NCBI RefSeq assembly: GCF_021010575.1
Contig: NZ_JAJNAG010000036.1
Span: 1 to 34,329, forward strand
DNA: 34,329 nt
Source of the DNA: Limnobaculum eriocheiris
GTDB lineage: Bacteria; Pseudomonadota; Gammaproteobacteria; Enterobacterales; Enterobacteriaceae
Direction of reading: 5' to 3'
Below, piece by piece: positions 7,688 to 20,504 of this stretch. The notes under the pieces are model-generated. The model did no database searches and had not been told where the DNA came from. It saw only the letters and a list, made by a program, of their open reading frames with translations. Position numbers and translations under genes: made by a program. Numbering within the stretch: the stretch's first letter is position 1; every line of letters starts with the position of its first letter.

Positions 7688-8521
7688 CTACAGCAACGGC
7701 ATTAATACCGGATCTTTAAAACGGTATTCAAATCCCAATTCACGGCATATCTTTTGCCCGTTAATAATTCTCCCCAGTGATGTTTGATCCGTTGGAGTGA
7801 ACTGTGGTGGTGCAATACCCAGTTTTTTTGCCATTATCGGATAATAATCCCGCTTACGGGGATGCAGCGGCGCGCACAGGTTATAGATATGCCCACCCTG
7901 TGGCTGCTTCAACAACAGTTGAATCGCGGCAATAGCATCTTCCTGATGAACCAGATTGACACCACAATTTCCCTCCGGCAGCGCTTGTTTACCGGACAGA
8001 AAGCGCCCCGGATGGCGCTCCGGCCCGACCAGCCCCGCCAGACGCAGAATATCTACCTGAAGATGAGGCAAATCATGTAACCAGTTTTCGATGCTCACCA
8101 GCATATTGCCAGAAACTCGTTCTGGCTTAAGGGTCGATTCTTCAGTGACTTCCCCCTCTCCCGGGCCATACACAGAGGTTGAGCTGATAAAAATAATGCG
8201 GGTAATTTGCTTACTCAGCGCGCTATCCACTAAAAGCTGTACCGACTGGCGGTAAATATCCGCTCTTTCAGGATCGCGGCTGGCCGGTAACGTAATAATT
8301 AACACATCACAGTTCAGCAGTTGCTCCCAATCCTCCGCCTCACATTCTGGTGAAGGTGTCATCATTAAAGGATATGCATCAACACCCGACAGACGGGCAG
8401 CCTCAACGCCATCCTGCGTGGTTTTACTGCCTGCAACAATATATCCCTGTCCTGCCAGTGAAAGTGCCAGCGGCATTCCAAGCCAGCCTAAACCAATTAT
8501 GGAAACCTTCTTCATCTGCAT
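7688..8521 (-). CDS. yeeZ: NAD(P)-binding SDR-family oxidoreductase YeeZ
   Basis: A 277-residue homologue of E. coli YeeZ (274 aa), an extended-SDR-like NAD(P)-binding protein of unknown reaction. It has the N-terminal Rossmann motif GLGWLGMP (about 10-17), the typical SKTTQDGVEAARLSGVD, an SSTSVYG block (SDR Ser/Tyr region), and DILRLAGLVGPERHPGRF near the middle. Either ATG 8521 or ATG 8515 (MKK, as in E. coli) could be the start; AGG upstream is spaced 4-5 or 10-11 nt from them. Its place divergent from the his operon is the same as in E. coli, which supports orthology. Confidence 0.93.
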   Translation of the reverse strand: MQMKKVSIIGLGWLGMPLALSLAGQGYIVAGSKTTQDGVEAARLSGVDAYPLMMTPSPECEAEDWEQLLNCDVLIITLPASRDPERADIYRQSVQLLVDSALSKQITRIIFISSTSVYGPGEGEVTEESTLKPERVSGNMLVSIENWLHDLPHLQVDILRLAGLVGPERHPGRFLSGKQALPEGNCGVNLVHQEDAIAAIQLLLKQPQGGHIYNLCAPLHPRKRDYYPIMAKKLGIAPPQFTPTDQTSLGRIINGQKICRELGFEYRFKDPVLMPLL

Positions 8522-8691
8522 TTTACCTGTAGGTAGATATGACTCTGTTTATTGGAGTAACGCTATACAATATAAGCTAAAACCAGCGGCCTTACCTGTT
8601 TAATTCGGTTACCATTGGGCGTTCAGAGTAGATCATTCATTCATGATTTTCCTGACTATTCTACATTCTGCATAATTATTTAAAAAAGTAG

Positions 8692-8720
8692 TTGCCATTC
8701 TGTTAAACAATGGGTAGGTT
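8692..8720 (+). promoter_or_regulatory. his operon promoter
   Basis: TTGCCA (8692-8697), 17-nt spacer, TAGGTT (8715-8720). The -10 hexamer TAGGTT is the same as I recall for the Salmonella hisG promoter. Transcription would start near 8727, about 40 nt before the leader peptide. Confidence 0.75.
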
Positions 8721-8768
8721 ACTTATCAGCGACAGCAAAAAATTATCTGTTTTAAGGCGCAAAATATT

Positions 8769-8816
8769 ATGAATAACGTTCTGTTTAACCACCATCATCA
8801 CCATCACCCTGATTAG
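8769..8816 (+). CDS. hisL: his operon leader peptide HisL
   Basis: A 15-residue ORF, MNNVLFNHHHHHHPD, with six consecutive His codons (CAC and CAT). E. coli HisL is 16 residues with seven His and the same HPD end. Ribosome stalling at these codons when charged tRNA-His is scarce prevents formation of the downstream terminator. AAGG lies 11 nt upstream of the ATG. The one-His-shorter run is a small difference from E. coli. Confidence 0.95.
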   Translation: MNNVLFNHHHHHHPD

Positions 8817-8833
8817 TCTTCAGGCCTTTGGTG

Positions 8834-8860
8834 CTGGAAGACGATCAACGGATCTTCCAG
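8834..8860 (+). promoter_or_regulatory. his leader pairing hairpin
   Basis: CTGGAAGA (8834-8841) pairs with TCTTCCAG (8853-8860), a stem between the leader peptide and the attenuator. TCTTCC can also pair with GGAAGA in the attenuator stem, giving the mutually exclusive structures expected for his attenuation. Confidence 0.7.
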
Positions 8861-8882
8861 TGGCGGACAGAATGTTAGAGAG

Positions 8883-8915
8883 AGCCCTTGGAAGAATCCT
8901 TCCGAGGGCTTTTTT
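8883..8915 (+). terminator. his attenuator
   Basis: AGCCCTTGGAAG (8883-8894), loop AATC, CTTCCGAGGGCT (8899-8910) and TTTTT: a 12-bp stem with one G·U pair and a T-run, 48 nt before hisG. It is the classic Rho-independent attenuator controlled by translation of hisL. Confidence 0.95.
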
Positions 8916-8963
8916 AATGCCCATGATTTAAGAAGAATAAATTAGAGAGATAAGAGGATCACC

Positions 8964-9863
8964 ATGTTAGATAAAAGCCGTTTACGAATAGCTATGCAGA
9001 AATCAGGTCGTTTAAGTGATGAATCCCAGAAACTGTTCGCCAGCTGTGGTATCAAAATAAACCTTCAGCAGCAGCGCCTGATTGCTTTCGCAGAAAATAT
9101 GCCCATTGATATTCTTCGTGTGCGCGATGACGATATTCCCGGTCTGGTCATGGACGGTGTGGTTGACCTTGGTATCATCGGTGAAAACGTACTGGAAGAA
9201 GAGCTGTTAAGTCGTCGGGCACAGGGAGAAGATCCTCGCTACACCACCCTGCGTCGCCTTGATTTTGGCGGTTGCCGTCTCTCGATTGCTATGCCACTGG
9301 ATGCTGAATATACCGGTGCACAATGCCTGCAAAATAGTCGTATCGCAACGTCTTATCCTCACCTGCTAAAACGTTATCTGGACGAACAAAAGGTTCGCTT
9401 TAAATCCTGTTTGTTAAATGGCTCAGTGGAAGTTGCCCCTCGTGCTGGTTTAGCCGACGCCATTTGCGATCTGGTCTCTACCGGCGCTACGCTGGAAGCC
9501 AACGGATTGCGCGAAGTGGAAGTTATCTACCGTTCTAAAGCGACATTGATTCAGCGTGACGGTGAAATATCTGACGAGAAACAAGAACTCATCAACAAGC
9601 TGCTGACCCGTATGCAAGGGGTTATTCAGGCCAGAGAGTCCAAATACATCATGCTGCACGCGCCTAACGATCGTCTGGAAGAGATTGTTGCTCTGTTGCC
9701 TGGTGCCGAGCGCCCAACCATTCTACCGCTGGCCGGTGATAAAAATCGCGTAGCCATGCACATGGTCAGTAGCGAGACACTGTTCTGGGAAACCATGGAA
9801 AGCCTGAAAAAACTCGGTGCCAGTTCGATTCTGGTGTTACCAATCGAAAAAATGATGGAGTAA
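8964..9863 (+). CDS. hisG: ATP phosphoribosyltransferase
   Basis: A 299-residue long-form HisG (E. coli 299 aa). It catalyses the first step of histidine synthesis, ATP + PRPP to N1-(5-phosphoribosyl)-ATP, and is the feedback-inhibited step. The N-terminus [20 protein letters not shown] matches E. coli, the catalytic domains occupy about 1-220, and the C-terminal regulatory ACT-like domain (from about 225, [13 protein letters not shown]) binds histidine in the family. First structural gene after the attenuator; AGAGG lies upstream of the ATG. hisD follows after 5 nt. Confidence 0.98.
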   Translation: MLDKSRLRIAMQKSGRLSDESQKLFASCGIKINLQQQRLIAFAENMPIDILRVRDDDIPGLVMDGVVDLGIIGENVLEEELLSRRAQGEDPRYTTLRRLDFGGCRLSIAMPLDAEYTGAQCLQNSRIATSYPHLLKRYLDEQKVRFKSCLLNGSVEVAPRAGLADAICDLVSTGATLEANGLREVEVIYRSKATLIQRDGEISDEKQELINKLLTRMQGVIQARESKYIMLHAPNDRLEEIVALLPGAERPTILPLAGDKNRVAMHMVSSETLFWETMESLKKLGASSILVLPIEKMME

Positions 9864-9868
9864 CCACC

Positions 9869-11173
9869 ATGCAACTGACCTTCTGGGAACAATGCAATAA
9901 GCAACAGCAACAGGCGCTGCTTTCCCGCCCTGCGGTAAATGCATCCGACCGCATCAGCGCCGCCGTCAGCGAAATTATTGAACAAGTAAAAGCCGGCGGT
10001 GACCGGGCGCTGACGCTGCTCAATGCTAAATTTGATAAGGTACAAACCACCAGCCTGCGCATCACCGAACAGGAAATTAATGCCGCCGCCGAACGTCTGG
10101 GCGATGACATTAAACAGGCCATGGCCATTGCCGCCCGCAATATTGAGACCTTCCATAAGGCTCAGGTATTGCCAACAGTGGATATCGAAACTCAGCCGGG
10201 AGTGCGTTGCCAGCAGGTGACTCGCCCGATTAAATCCGTCGGCCTGTATATTCCGGGAGGCACGGCACCGCTCCCTTCAACGGTATTAATGTTAGGTATC
10301 CCTTCTCGTCTGGCCGGTTGTAAAGAGGTCGTGCTATGTTCACCACCGCCTGTTGCCGATGAAATTCTGTATGCTGCAAAACTGTGCGGTATTAAAAACG
10401 TTCTCCAACTGGGCGGCGCTCAGGCTATTGCCGCTATGGCCTTTGGCAGTGAAACGGTACCTAAAGTGGATAAAATCTTCGGACCCGGCAACGCCTATGT
10501 CACCGAAGCCAAACGTCAGGTGAGTCAGGCCATTGGTGGTGCCGCTATTGATATGCCAGCTGGTCCTTCAGAGGTTCTGGTGATTGCTGACAGTGGTTCT
10601 ACCCCTGCTTTTATCGCCTCCGACTTGCTGTCACAGGCGGAGCATGGCCCGGACTCTCAGGTTATTTTACTGACGCCGGACCGGGATATTGCTCAGGCCG
10701 TTTCTGAGCAGCTTGAAAAACAATTAATGACATTATCACGACAGGATATTGCCCGTCAGGCATTAGCAGAAAGCCACTTAATTGTGACCCAGGATCTTGA
10801 TCAATGTATTGATATCAGTAACCAGTATGGCCCTGAGCACCTGATTATTCAGACCCGCGATCCGGAAGCACTGGTTGAGCGAATCAGCAGTGCCGGCTCG
10901 GTATTTTTAGGTGACTGGTCACCGGAGTCCGCCGGTGATTACGCATCCGGAACCAACCACGTGTTGCCAACCTACGGCTATACCGCGACCAGCTCCAGCT
11001 TAGGGCTGGCGGATTTCCAAAAGCGCATGACCGTTCAGCAATTAACTCAACAGGGTTTTATGGCGCTGGCCCCTACCATTGAAACGCTGGCACAGGCAGA
11101 GCAGTTGACCGCCCACAAACAGGCCGTCTCTTTACGCGTCGCCAAACTAAAACAGCTTAATCCGGAGGCGTAA
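9869..11173 (+). CDS. hisD: Histidinol dehydrogenase
   Basis: A 434-residue HisD, the same length as E. coli. This zinc enzyme oxidises L-histidinol to histidine in two NAD-dependent steps, the last reactions of the pathway. Recognisable blocks are [19 protein letters not shown], the signature [38 protein letters not shown] and [17 protein letters not shown]. Its TAA (11171-11173) abuts the hisC ATG with no gap, so translation is probably coupled. Confidence 0.98.
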   Translation: MQLTFWEQCNKQQQQALLSRPAVNASDRISAAVSEIIEQVKAGGDRALTLLNAKFDKVQTTSLRITEQEINAAAERLGDDIKQAMAIAARNIETFHKAQVLPTVDIETQPGVRCQQVTRPIKSVGLYIPGGTAPLPSTVLMLGIPSRLAGCKEVVLCSPPPVADEILYAAKLCGIKNVLQLGGAQAIAAMAFGSETVPKVDKIFGPGNAYVTEAKRQVSQAIGGAAIDMPAGPSEVLVIADSGSTPAFIASDLLSQAEHGPDSQVILLTPDRDIAQAVSEQLEKQLMTLSRQDIARQALAESHLIVTQDLDQCIDISNQYGPEHLIIQTRDPEALVERISSAGSVFLGDWSPESAGDYASGTNHVLPTYGYTATSSSLGLADFQKRMTVQQLTQQGFMALAPTIETLAQAEQLTAHKQAVSLRVAKLKQLNPEA

Positions 11174-12229
<1,056 letters not shown>

Positions 12230-12243
12230 GGAAAACAGCCGCC

Positions 12244-13310
12244 ATGAGCCAAAAATATCTGTTTATTGACCGCGACGGTACTATCATCGCCGAACCGCCT
12301 GAAGACTTTCAGGTCGATCGGTTAGATAAGCTGGCCTTAGAGCCACAGGTTATTCCCGCCCTGTTGAAATTGCAGGATGCCGGTTATCAGTTGGTGATGA
12401 TCACCAATCAGGATGGACTGGGAACCAGCAGTTTTCCACAGGAAGATTTCGATCCACCGCACAACCTGATGATGCAAATTCTGACCTCTCAAGGCATTCG
12501 TTTTAAAGAAACCCTGATCTGCCCACATATGCCGGCAGACAAATGTGACTGCCGCAAGCCTAAAACCAAAATGGTGGCGGCTTATATGCACAAAGCAGTG
12601 ATGGATTATGACAATTCCTGGGTGATTGGCGATCGGGAAACCGATATTCAACTGGCTAAAAACATGGGCATTCAGGGTATTCGCTATCAGCGCGATAGCT
12701 TAGGCTGGAATCAGATCGTTGAGCAGCTAACGCAGTCAGACCGCCATGCCCACGTTATTCGTACCACCAAAGAAACGTCTATTGATGTAGAAGTCTGGCT
12801 GGACCGCGAAGGCGATAGCAAAATTCACACCGGCATTGGTTTCTTTGATCATATGCTGGACCAGATTGCCACCCACGGCGGTTTTCGCATGAACATCAAT
12901 GTAAAAGGCGATCTGTTTATTGACGATCACCATACCATTGAAGATACCGGTCTGGCTCTGGGTGAAGCGTTGAAAAAAGCCTTAGGTGATAAGCGCGGTA
13001 TTGGCCGTTTTGGCTTTACCCTACCGATGGATGAGTGTCTGGCACGCTGTGCGTTGGATATTTCCGGTCGTCCTTTCCTTGAGTATAAAGCCGAATTTAC
13101 CCATCAGCGGGTTGGCGATATGAGCACCGAGATGGTAGAGCACTTTTTCCACTCCCTGTCTTACTCAATGGCGGTCACCTTGCACCTGAAAACCAAGGGT
13201 AAAAATGACCACCACCGCGTGGAAAGCCTGTTTAAAGTATTTGGTCGTACCCTGCGTCAGGCAATTCGCGTAGAGGGAAATACCCTACCGAGTTCGAAAG
13301 GAGTACTGTA

Positions 13311-13311
<1 letters not shown>
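12244..13311 (+). CDS. hisB: Bifunctional histidinol-phosphatase / imidazoleglycerol-phosphate dehydratase
   Basis: A 355-residue fusion as in E. coli (355 aa). The N-terminal HAD phosphatase domain (about 1-165) shows FIDRDGT with D9/D11 and a zinc-site [14 protein letters not shown]. The C-terminal dehydratase domain shows [26 protein letters not shown] and the repeat-like [20 protein letters not shown] plus [10 protein letters not shown]. It catalyses steps 6 and 8 of the pathway. The start is ATG 12244 by alignment to E. coli; an in-frame ATG at 12193 overlaps the hisC end. The stop overlaps hisH by one base. Confidence 0.97.
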
Positions 13312-15392
<2,081 letters not shown>

Positions 15393-15399
<7 letters not shown>

Positions 15400-16004
15400 C
15401 GCAACAGCAGCACAGCCAGCTGGATTGGGAAAAAGTCGACGGTATGATGCCGGCGATTGTCCAGCATGCGGTTTCCGGTGAGGTTCTGATGTTAGGCTAT
15501 ATGAATCTGGAAGCCATACACGCTACCGAACAGAGCGGTAAAGTGACCTTTTTCTCCCGAACTAAACAGCGCTTGTGGACTAAAGGAGAAAGCTCCGGCA
15601 ATTTCCTGAATGTTGTCAGCATAACGCCAGACTGTGATAACGATAGCCTGCTGATTCTGGCGAATCCGGTCGGCCCTACCTGTCATAACGGTACCAGTAG
15701 CTGTTTTGCTCCTGCGGAAACCGAATGGACATTTCTGTATCAACTGGAGCAGCTACTGGCCTCTCGCAAACAGGCCGATCCGGCCACCTCTTACACCGCT
15801 AAACTGTATGCCAGTGGAACTAAGCGCATTGCCCAAAAAGTGGGAGAAGAAGGTGTTGAAACGGCACTGGCTGCCACGGTGAATGACCGGGAAGAACTGA
15901 CCAATGAAGCCTCCGATCTGGTTTATCACCTGTTGGTTTTGCTACAGGACCAGGATTTGAATTTAAGTTCGGTGATTAACCGGCTACGGGAAAGACATAA
16001 GTAA
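15393..16004 (+). CDS. hisI: Bifunctional phosphoribosyl-AMP cyclohydrolase / phosphoribosyl-ATP pyrophosphatase
   Basis: A 203-residue fusion (E. coli HisI/HisIE 203 aa) catalysing steps 2 and 3. The N-terminal cyclohydrolase domain has [26 protein letters not shown] and CHNGTSSCF (metal-binding Cys/Asp). The C-terminal pyrophosphohydrolase domain has [13 protein letters not shown] and [13 protein letters not shown]. Last gene of the operon; terminator 25 nt after the stop. Confidence 0.97.
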
Positions 16005-16029
16005 TGGGTAACTAACCTTACTCTCTTAA

Positions 16030-16053
16030 AAGCCAGCACCCCGCTGGCTTTTT
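16030..16053 (+). terminator. his operon terminator
   Basis: Stem AAGCCAGC (16030-16037) with GCTGGCTT (16043-16050), loop ACCCC, then TTT. It closes the his operon. Confidence 0.88.
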
Positions 16054-16399
16054 CATTTGTTGCTTCTCCATCACTATCAACTTCAATTAGAAAACGGCTA
16101 AAACATAGCGAATAGTCCCTTATTGCCAACCCTTCCATTGGGCTAGAGTCAGATATCTTGTTTTAGTGCCTGAGTTCAACATTTATTCTTTTTTTCTAAA
16201 AATAATAACCAAAAATAACTGTTCCCTTCCTTTCCTAACCTATATCAATTTTCTGGCGAAAAAGTTAATTACTCTAAGTTCATAGACATGGAGTCCGGTT
16301 CAGCCGGCTGGAAACAGCATGAACTGTCAATTTAGATAACCGCAAGAATTGATTCATTTTTAATAATTTTTAAATATAACAATCTTATGGAGCTATAAC
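16054..16399. other. Non-coding region upstream of fucO
   Basis: About 345 nt, strongly AT-rich, without a credible gene. A GC-rich spot, CCGGTTCAGCCGGCTGG near 16295-16311, is the only notable local element. The fucO promoter presumably lies here; no clear -35/-10 or CRP site was found. The ribosome binding site GGAG lies 9 nt before the fucO ATG. Confidence 0.4.
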
Positions 16400-17551
16400 A
16401 TGGCAAATAGAATGATCCTCAATGAAACCTCCTATTTTGGTGCCGGAGCCATTTCCCATATTGTGGATGAAGTGAAAAAACGCGGGTTTAAAAAAGCGCT
16501 GCTGGTAACGGATAAGGACCTGATTAAGTTCGGTGTGGCAACCAAAGTGAGCAAACTATTGGATGAAGCCAAACTGCCTTACGACATCTTTGATGAAGTT
16601 ATCCCAAACCCAACCATTGCCGTAGTGCAGAAAGGTGTCGCAAAGTTTAAACAGTCAGGTGCCGACTACCTGATTGCCGTTGGTGGTGGTTCTCCACAGG
16701 ACACCTGTAAAGCCATAGGTATTATCATCAACAACCCTGAGTACGCTGACGTAAGAAGTCTTGAAGGCGTAGCGCCAACCCAAAACGCCTGTGTTCCCAT
16801 GATTGCCATTCCTACCACTGCCGGTACCGCTGCTGAAGTTACGATCAACTATGTCATTACCGACGAAGAAAAACGCCGTAAATTTGTCTGCGTTGACCCT
16901 CATGATATTCCGGTTATTGCTATTATCGATTCCGAAATGATGGCCAGCATGCCAGCCTCACTAAAAGCCGCAACCGGTATTGATGCTCTGACCCACGCCA
17001 TCGAAGGTTATACCACCAAAGGTGCATGGGAATTGACGGATATGATGCATCTGAAAGCCATTGAGATTATTGCCCGCTCTCTGCGCGCTTCAGTAAAAGG
17101 CGATCCAACGGGTGTTGAAGATATGGCATTAGGCCAATACATTGCCGGTATGGGTTTCTCTAACGTTGGTCTGGGTCTGGTTCACGGCATGGCTCATCCA
17201 TTGGGCGCTTTTTACGACACGCCTCATGGTGTGGCTAACGCCATTCTGCTGCCTCATATCATGGCTTATAATGCCGATTTCACCGGTGATAAGTTCCGCG
17301 CTATCGCGGTGGCGATGGGTGTTAAAGACGCAGCCAATATGCCATTAGCCAGGGTTCGCGAAGCCGCTATTAATGCAGTGAAGCAGTTAAGTAAAGACGT
17401 TGGCATTCCTGCCAGACTGCGTGATGTTGGTATGAAAGAGAGTGATATTGATGCGCTGGCTCAGGCCGCCTTTGATGACGTCTGTACCGGGGGCAACCCT
17501 CGGGATACCAACCTGGGAGAGATTAAAGCGCTGTATCGTTCGATCTATTAG
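16400..17551 (+). CDS. fucO: Lactaldehyde reductase / Fe-dependent 1,2-propanediol oxidoreductase FucO
   Basis: A 383-residue iron-dependent alcohol dehydrogenase, highly similar to E. coli FucO along its whole length (NRMILNET, GADYLIAVGGGSPQDTCKAI, INYVITDEEKRRKFVCVDPH, GNPRDTNL). It interconverts L-lactaldehyde and 1,2-propanediol with NAD(H). Metal ligands D195, H199, H262 and H276 are all present. In E. coli fucO is in the fucAO operon of the fucose regulon; here it is a single gene between his and a K+ channel gene, with its own terminator. The role could be general aldehyde reduction rather than fucose fermentation. Confidence 0.93.
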   Translation: MANRMILNETSYFGAGAISHIVDEVKKRGFKKALLVTDKDLIKFGVATKVSKLLDEAKLPYDIFDEVIPNPTIAVVQKGVAKFKQSGADYLIAVGGGSPQDTCKAIGIIINNPEYADVRSLEGVAPTQNACVPMIAIPTTAGTAAEVTINYVITDEEKRRKFVCVDPHDIPVIAIIDSEMMASMPASLKAATGIDALTHAIEGYTTKGAWELTDMMHLKAIEIIARSLRASVKGDPTGVEDMALGQYIAGMGFSNVGLGLVHGMAHPLGAFYDTPHGVANAILLPHIMAYNADFTGDKFRAIAVAMGVKDAANMPLARVREAAINAVKQLSKDVGIPARLRDVGMKESDIDALAQAAFDDVCTGGNPRDTNLGEIKALYRSIY

Positions 17552-17572
17552 TTTGATTTGTTAACTAATATT

Positions 17573-17602
17573 AAAGCCCTTTAGTTCACCTGAAGGGCTT
17601 TT
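17573..17602. terminator. Bidirectional terminator between fucO and channel gene
   Basis: AAAGCCCTT (17573-17581) pairs with AAGGGCTTT (17593-17601), with A-rich sequence 5' and TTTTC 3'. It lies between the convergent fucO and the ion-channel gene, so it can act on both strands. Confidence 0.88.
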
Positions 17603-17609
17603 CTTCACA

Positions 17610-18446
17610 TCAATTATTATTCAGTTTTCCGCCGCAGTGTTTGCAGTACCGGGCATCACGTTCGTGCCCCATGTGTTTACATACCGGGCAGCGAAAAGAT
17701 ATTTTACGTTCTCTTTCTGCCATCACATAAGCCGAAAGAATACTGGTGGGTATCGCCAACGAAAGATAACCCAATATGATCAACATGGAAGCAATAATAC
17801 GGCCAAACGAAGTGTGAGGAGTAATATCCCCATATCCAACGGTAGCCAGAGTGACGACCGCCCAATAAATTGAAGATCCTAAATTAGTAAATCCATTTTG
17901 TGGACCTTCTATCACAAACATAATACCGCCGCTCATCATTGCCACAATCGCAATGCAGAATAAGAACAGTACTAACTTACTTCTGGCTTTTAAAATACAA
18001 CGATGAAAAAACGCCACATCGTCCATTACGCCCAGTAGTTTAAACAGACGTAAAATGCAGAGAATACGCCCCAATCTCAGCAGGTTTTCATAATGGGCTA
18101 ACATTTCAGGGAATAATAAAATCAAATAGAGACTGAGTGTGGTAATTAAATCAATCAGCCCCATAACTGAAGTGGCATAACCCACAAATTTCGGGGTAAC
18201 CCAGAGCCGCATCAGATATTCAAAGCTAAACAGTACAACAAAGATAATGTCCATCTGGTGGTAAAATGACGGGTGATTAAAATTAAATCCTAACCCGCCC
18301 ATCCGCATAAACTCTACCAGTACGATGAGCAATGCCATTGCCCCCCAGAACAGAGAGACGATTTTTCCTATTGGGGTTTTGATACTAAAACACAGCAGAT
18401 AAATCCGGCGTTTAGTTTGATAATAAGAATGTGCAGTTTCAGGCAT
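17610..18446 (-). CDS. Voltage-gated-type K+ channel with C-terminal zinc ribbon
   Basis: A 278-residue ion transporter family protein. It has six hydrophobic segments (about 28-47, 65-82, 93-113, 121-139 as S4, 155-180, 215-242). S4 is arginine-bearing: LLRLGRILCILRLFKLL. The pore loop carries the K+ selectivity filter TVGYGD (202-207). After S6 the cytosolic tail holds a zinc-ribbon-like CPVC…CKHCGGK with C253, C256, C268 and C271. The start is taken as ATG 18446; an in-frame TTG four codons upstream is possible. It is monocistronic. The K+ channel class is sure; voltage gating and the role of the zinc ribbon are inferred. Confidence 0.9.
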   Translation of the reverse strand: MPETAHSYYQTKRRIYLLCFSIKTPIGKIVSLFWGAMALLIVLVEFMRMGGLGFNFNHPSFYHQMDIIFVVLFSFEYLMRLWVTPKFVGYATSVMGLIDLITTLSLYLILLFPEMLAHYENLLRLGRILCILRLFKLLGVMDDVAFFHRCILKARSKLVLFLFCIAIVAMMSGGIMFVIEGPQNGFTNLGSSIYWAVVTLATVGYGDITPHTSFGRIIASMLIILGYLSLAIPTSILSAYVMAERERKISFRCPVCKHMGHERDARYCKHCGGKLNNN

Positions 18447-18697
18447 AAAATGCACCAACTATGATGATGGAATTAAAAGGATTCATGTGGTTAGTTATAT
18501 CACTTAATTTATAAATATAATTATATCAATATAAATAATTATTCATTAAAGAAATAACATAATATTGCCAATTGACTTAACGCTTCCTGATACCTTGATT
18601 CACTTCTAATAAAATCTGCCGATTGATTTGACTTTTAATGTTATCCTTAGTGGCTAAAAATCGCATAACCGACAGACAACTAAAGACTATTCGTAAG

Positions 18698-20128
18698 ATG
18701 AAAAAATCAGCAGACCAGCCAACTTTTTACGTTCATGACTATGAGACTTTCGGTATTAGTCCATCTTACGATCGCCCTGCTCAGTTTGCCGGCATCCGTA
18801 CCGACAGTGATTTCAATATTATTGCTGAACCATTAGTTATTTACTGTAAGCCCGCCAATGATTACCTTCCCGACCCCGATGCAGTAATGATTACCGGTAT
18901 TACTCCTCAGGAAGCGCTCAGTAAAGGGATGGTGGAAGCGGAGTTTGCCCGTCAGATTCATGATAGTTTTAGTACGCCAAACACCTGTATCTTGGGTTAC
19001 AACAATATTCGCTTTGATGATGAAGTTAGCCGGAATATTTTTTACCGTAACTTCTACGATCCTTACGCTTACAGCTGGCAAAATGGTAACTCTCGCTGGG
19101 ATCTGCTGGATGTTATGCGCGCCTGTTATGCTCTACGCCCCGAAGGCATTCAATGGCCATTAAATGATGATGGCTTACCCAGCTTTAAACTGGAACATCT
19201 CACCAAAGCCAACGGTGTGGAACATACCCATGCTCATGATGCTATGTCCGATGTTTACGCCACCATTGCCATGGCAAAGCTGGTGAAGCAAGCCCAACCT
19301 AAGCTGTTTGATTATCTGTACCAGTTAAGAAATAAGCGCAAAGTTGCGAACCTGATTGATATTGCTGAAATGACACCGCTGGTTCACGTATCCGGTATGT
19401 TTGGCGCATTACGGGGAAACACCAGCTGGATTGCCCCTCTGGCCTGGCATCTGGATAACAATAATGCGGTGATTGTCTGTGATTTAGCCGGTGATATGGC
19501 GCCATTGTTGGAGCTGGATGCCGATACTTTACGTGAGCGCCTCTACACTCGCCGTGATGAGCTTGGTGAGGGTGAATCACCGATTCCGCTAAAACTGGTG
19601 CATACCAATAAGTGCCCGGTGTTAGCCCCGGCCAAAACGCTACTGCCGGAAAATGCAGACCGGTTAGGTATTGACCGTCAGCGCTGTCTGACCAATCTTC
19701 AGTTACTGCGCCAAAGCCCTGACCTGCGTGAAAAAGTTACGGCTATCTTTAGTGAGGCAACACCATTTACGCCACCAACGGATGTGGATGGCCGATTATA
19801 TGATGGTTTCTTCAGCGATGCGGATCGCGCAGCCATTGGCATTATTCAGCGCACCAAGCCAGAGAACCTACCGGCATTAAGCCTGACCTTTAGCGATAAC
19901 AGATTAGAAACTCTGCTGTTCCGCTACCGCGCCCGCAACTATCCTAAAACGCTGGACGATGCAGAACAGCGCCGCTGGCTGGCGCATCGTCAGGAAATGT
20001 TAAGCCCGGAACGTCTGGAGAAGTATCTGACCAAAATTGAGCAACTGGCTCAGTTGCACGCTGATAATGTGGACAAAGCCTCTCAGCTGAAAGCGCTGTT
20101 TCGCTACGCAGAACTGTTGGTTGGCTAA
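18698..20128 (+). CDS. sbcB: Exodeoxyribonuclease I
   Basis: A 476-residue ExoI (E. coli SbcB 475 aa), a processive 3'-5' single-strand DNA exonuclease used in recombination and mismatch repair. The DEDDh nuclease domain begins HDYETFG (D14, E16); GYNNIRFDDEVSRNIFYRNF and HDAMSDVYATIAMAKL (His/Asp) follow. The SH3-like and helical parts continue to the end. ATG 18698 is preferred by length and alignment; the in-frame ATG at 18638 adds 20 unmatched residues. The ribosome binding site is weak in both cases. Divergent from the channel gene, and near the putrescine importer as in E. coli (sbcB–plaP region). Confidence 0.96.
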   Translation: MKKSADQPTFYVHDYETFGISPSYDRPAQFAGIRTDSDFNIIAEPLVIYCKPANDYLPDPDAVMITGITPQEALSKGMVEAEFARQIHDSFSTPNTCILGYNNIRFDDEVSRNIFYRNFYDPYAYSWQNGNSRWDLLDVMRACYALRPEGIQWPLNDDGLPSFKLEHLTKANGVEHTHAHDAMSDVYATIAMAKLVKQAQPKLFDYLYQLRNKRKVANLIDIAEMTPLVHVSGMFGALRGNTSWIAPLAWHLDNNNAVIVCDLAGDMAPLLELDADTLRERLYTRRDELGEGESPIPLKLVHTNKCPVLAPAKTLLPENADRLGIDRQRCLTNLQLLRQSPDLREKVTAIFSEATPFTPPTDVDGRLYDGFFSDADRAAIGIIQRTKPENLPALSLTFSDNRLETLLFRYRARNYPKTLDDAEQRRWLAHRQEMLSPERLEKYLTKIEQLAQLHADNVDKASQLKALFRYAELLVG

Positions 20129-20152
20129 TCTTTGCAAATATTTTACGCCATT

Positions 20153-20190
20153 ACGCCATATAGCAGAACGCTCTGATATATGGCGTTTTT
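20153..20190 (+). terminator. sbcB terminator
   Basis: ACGCCATATA (20153-20162) pairs with TATATGGCGT (20177-20186), followed by TTTTC. It lies 24 nt after the sbcB stop. Confidence 0.88.
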
Positions 20191-20236
20191 CTTGATTTAG
20201 TCTGCTATATCTCTGTTTTATACCGGTGTATCATAA

Positions 20237-20437
20237 CTACATCACCCGTTTAAAGCAGGACATCGGCACTATGATGGTCAGCTCTGGGGCTGCACTGGCA
20301 ATCTTCTCTCTTTAGCCTGGAGCCGTCATGAACACACGGGCAAAGGGGTGCGGGAAATTGTTTCGTTATTTAAACGTAATGATGAAAAGATTACCGGCTT
20401 TCTGACCAATATCGATCGGCGGTCAAATCTGGAATAG
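20237..20437 (+). pseudogene. Remnant of an unidentified gene (C-terminal fragment)
   Basis: This stretch is open for 66 codons to TAG (20435-20437) but has no ATG and no ribosome binding site; a TAA precedes it (20234-20236). The reading LHHPFKAGHRHYDGQLWGC, then TGNLLSLAWSRHEHTGKGVR, then EIVSLFKRNDEKITGF has protein-like composition. It is probably the 3' end of a decayed gene between sbcB and the importer. I do not recognise the family. It could also be chance. Confidence 0.3.
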
Positions 20438-20504
20438 CAATGCAGACTAATGGACAATAAAAAGGGCGCCATACATTCGACGCCCCTCAGATAATCACCG
20501 CGGG

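Noticed and set aside
8790-8807. Run of CAC/CAT codons as a repeat or artificial tag
   Set aside because: It is the six-histidine stretch of the his leader peptide, expected for attenuation control.
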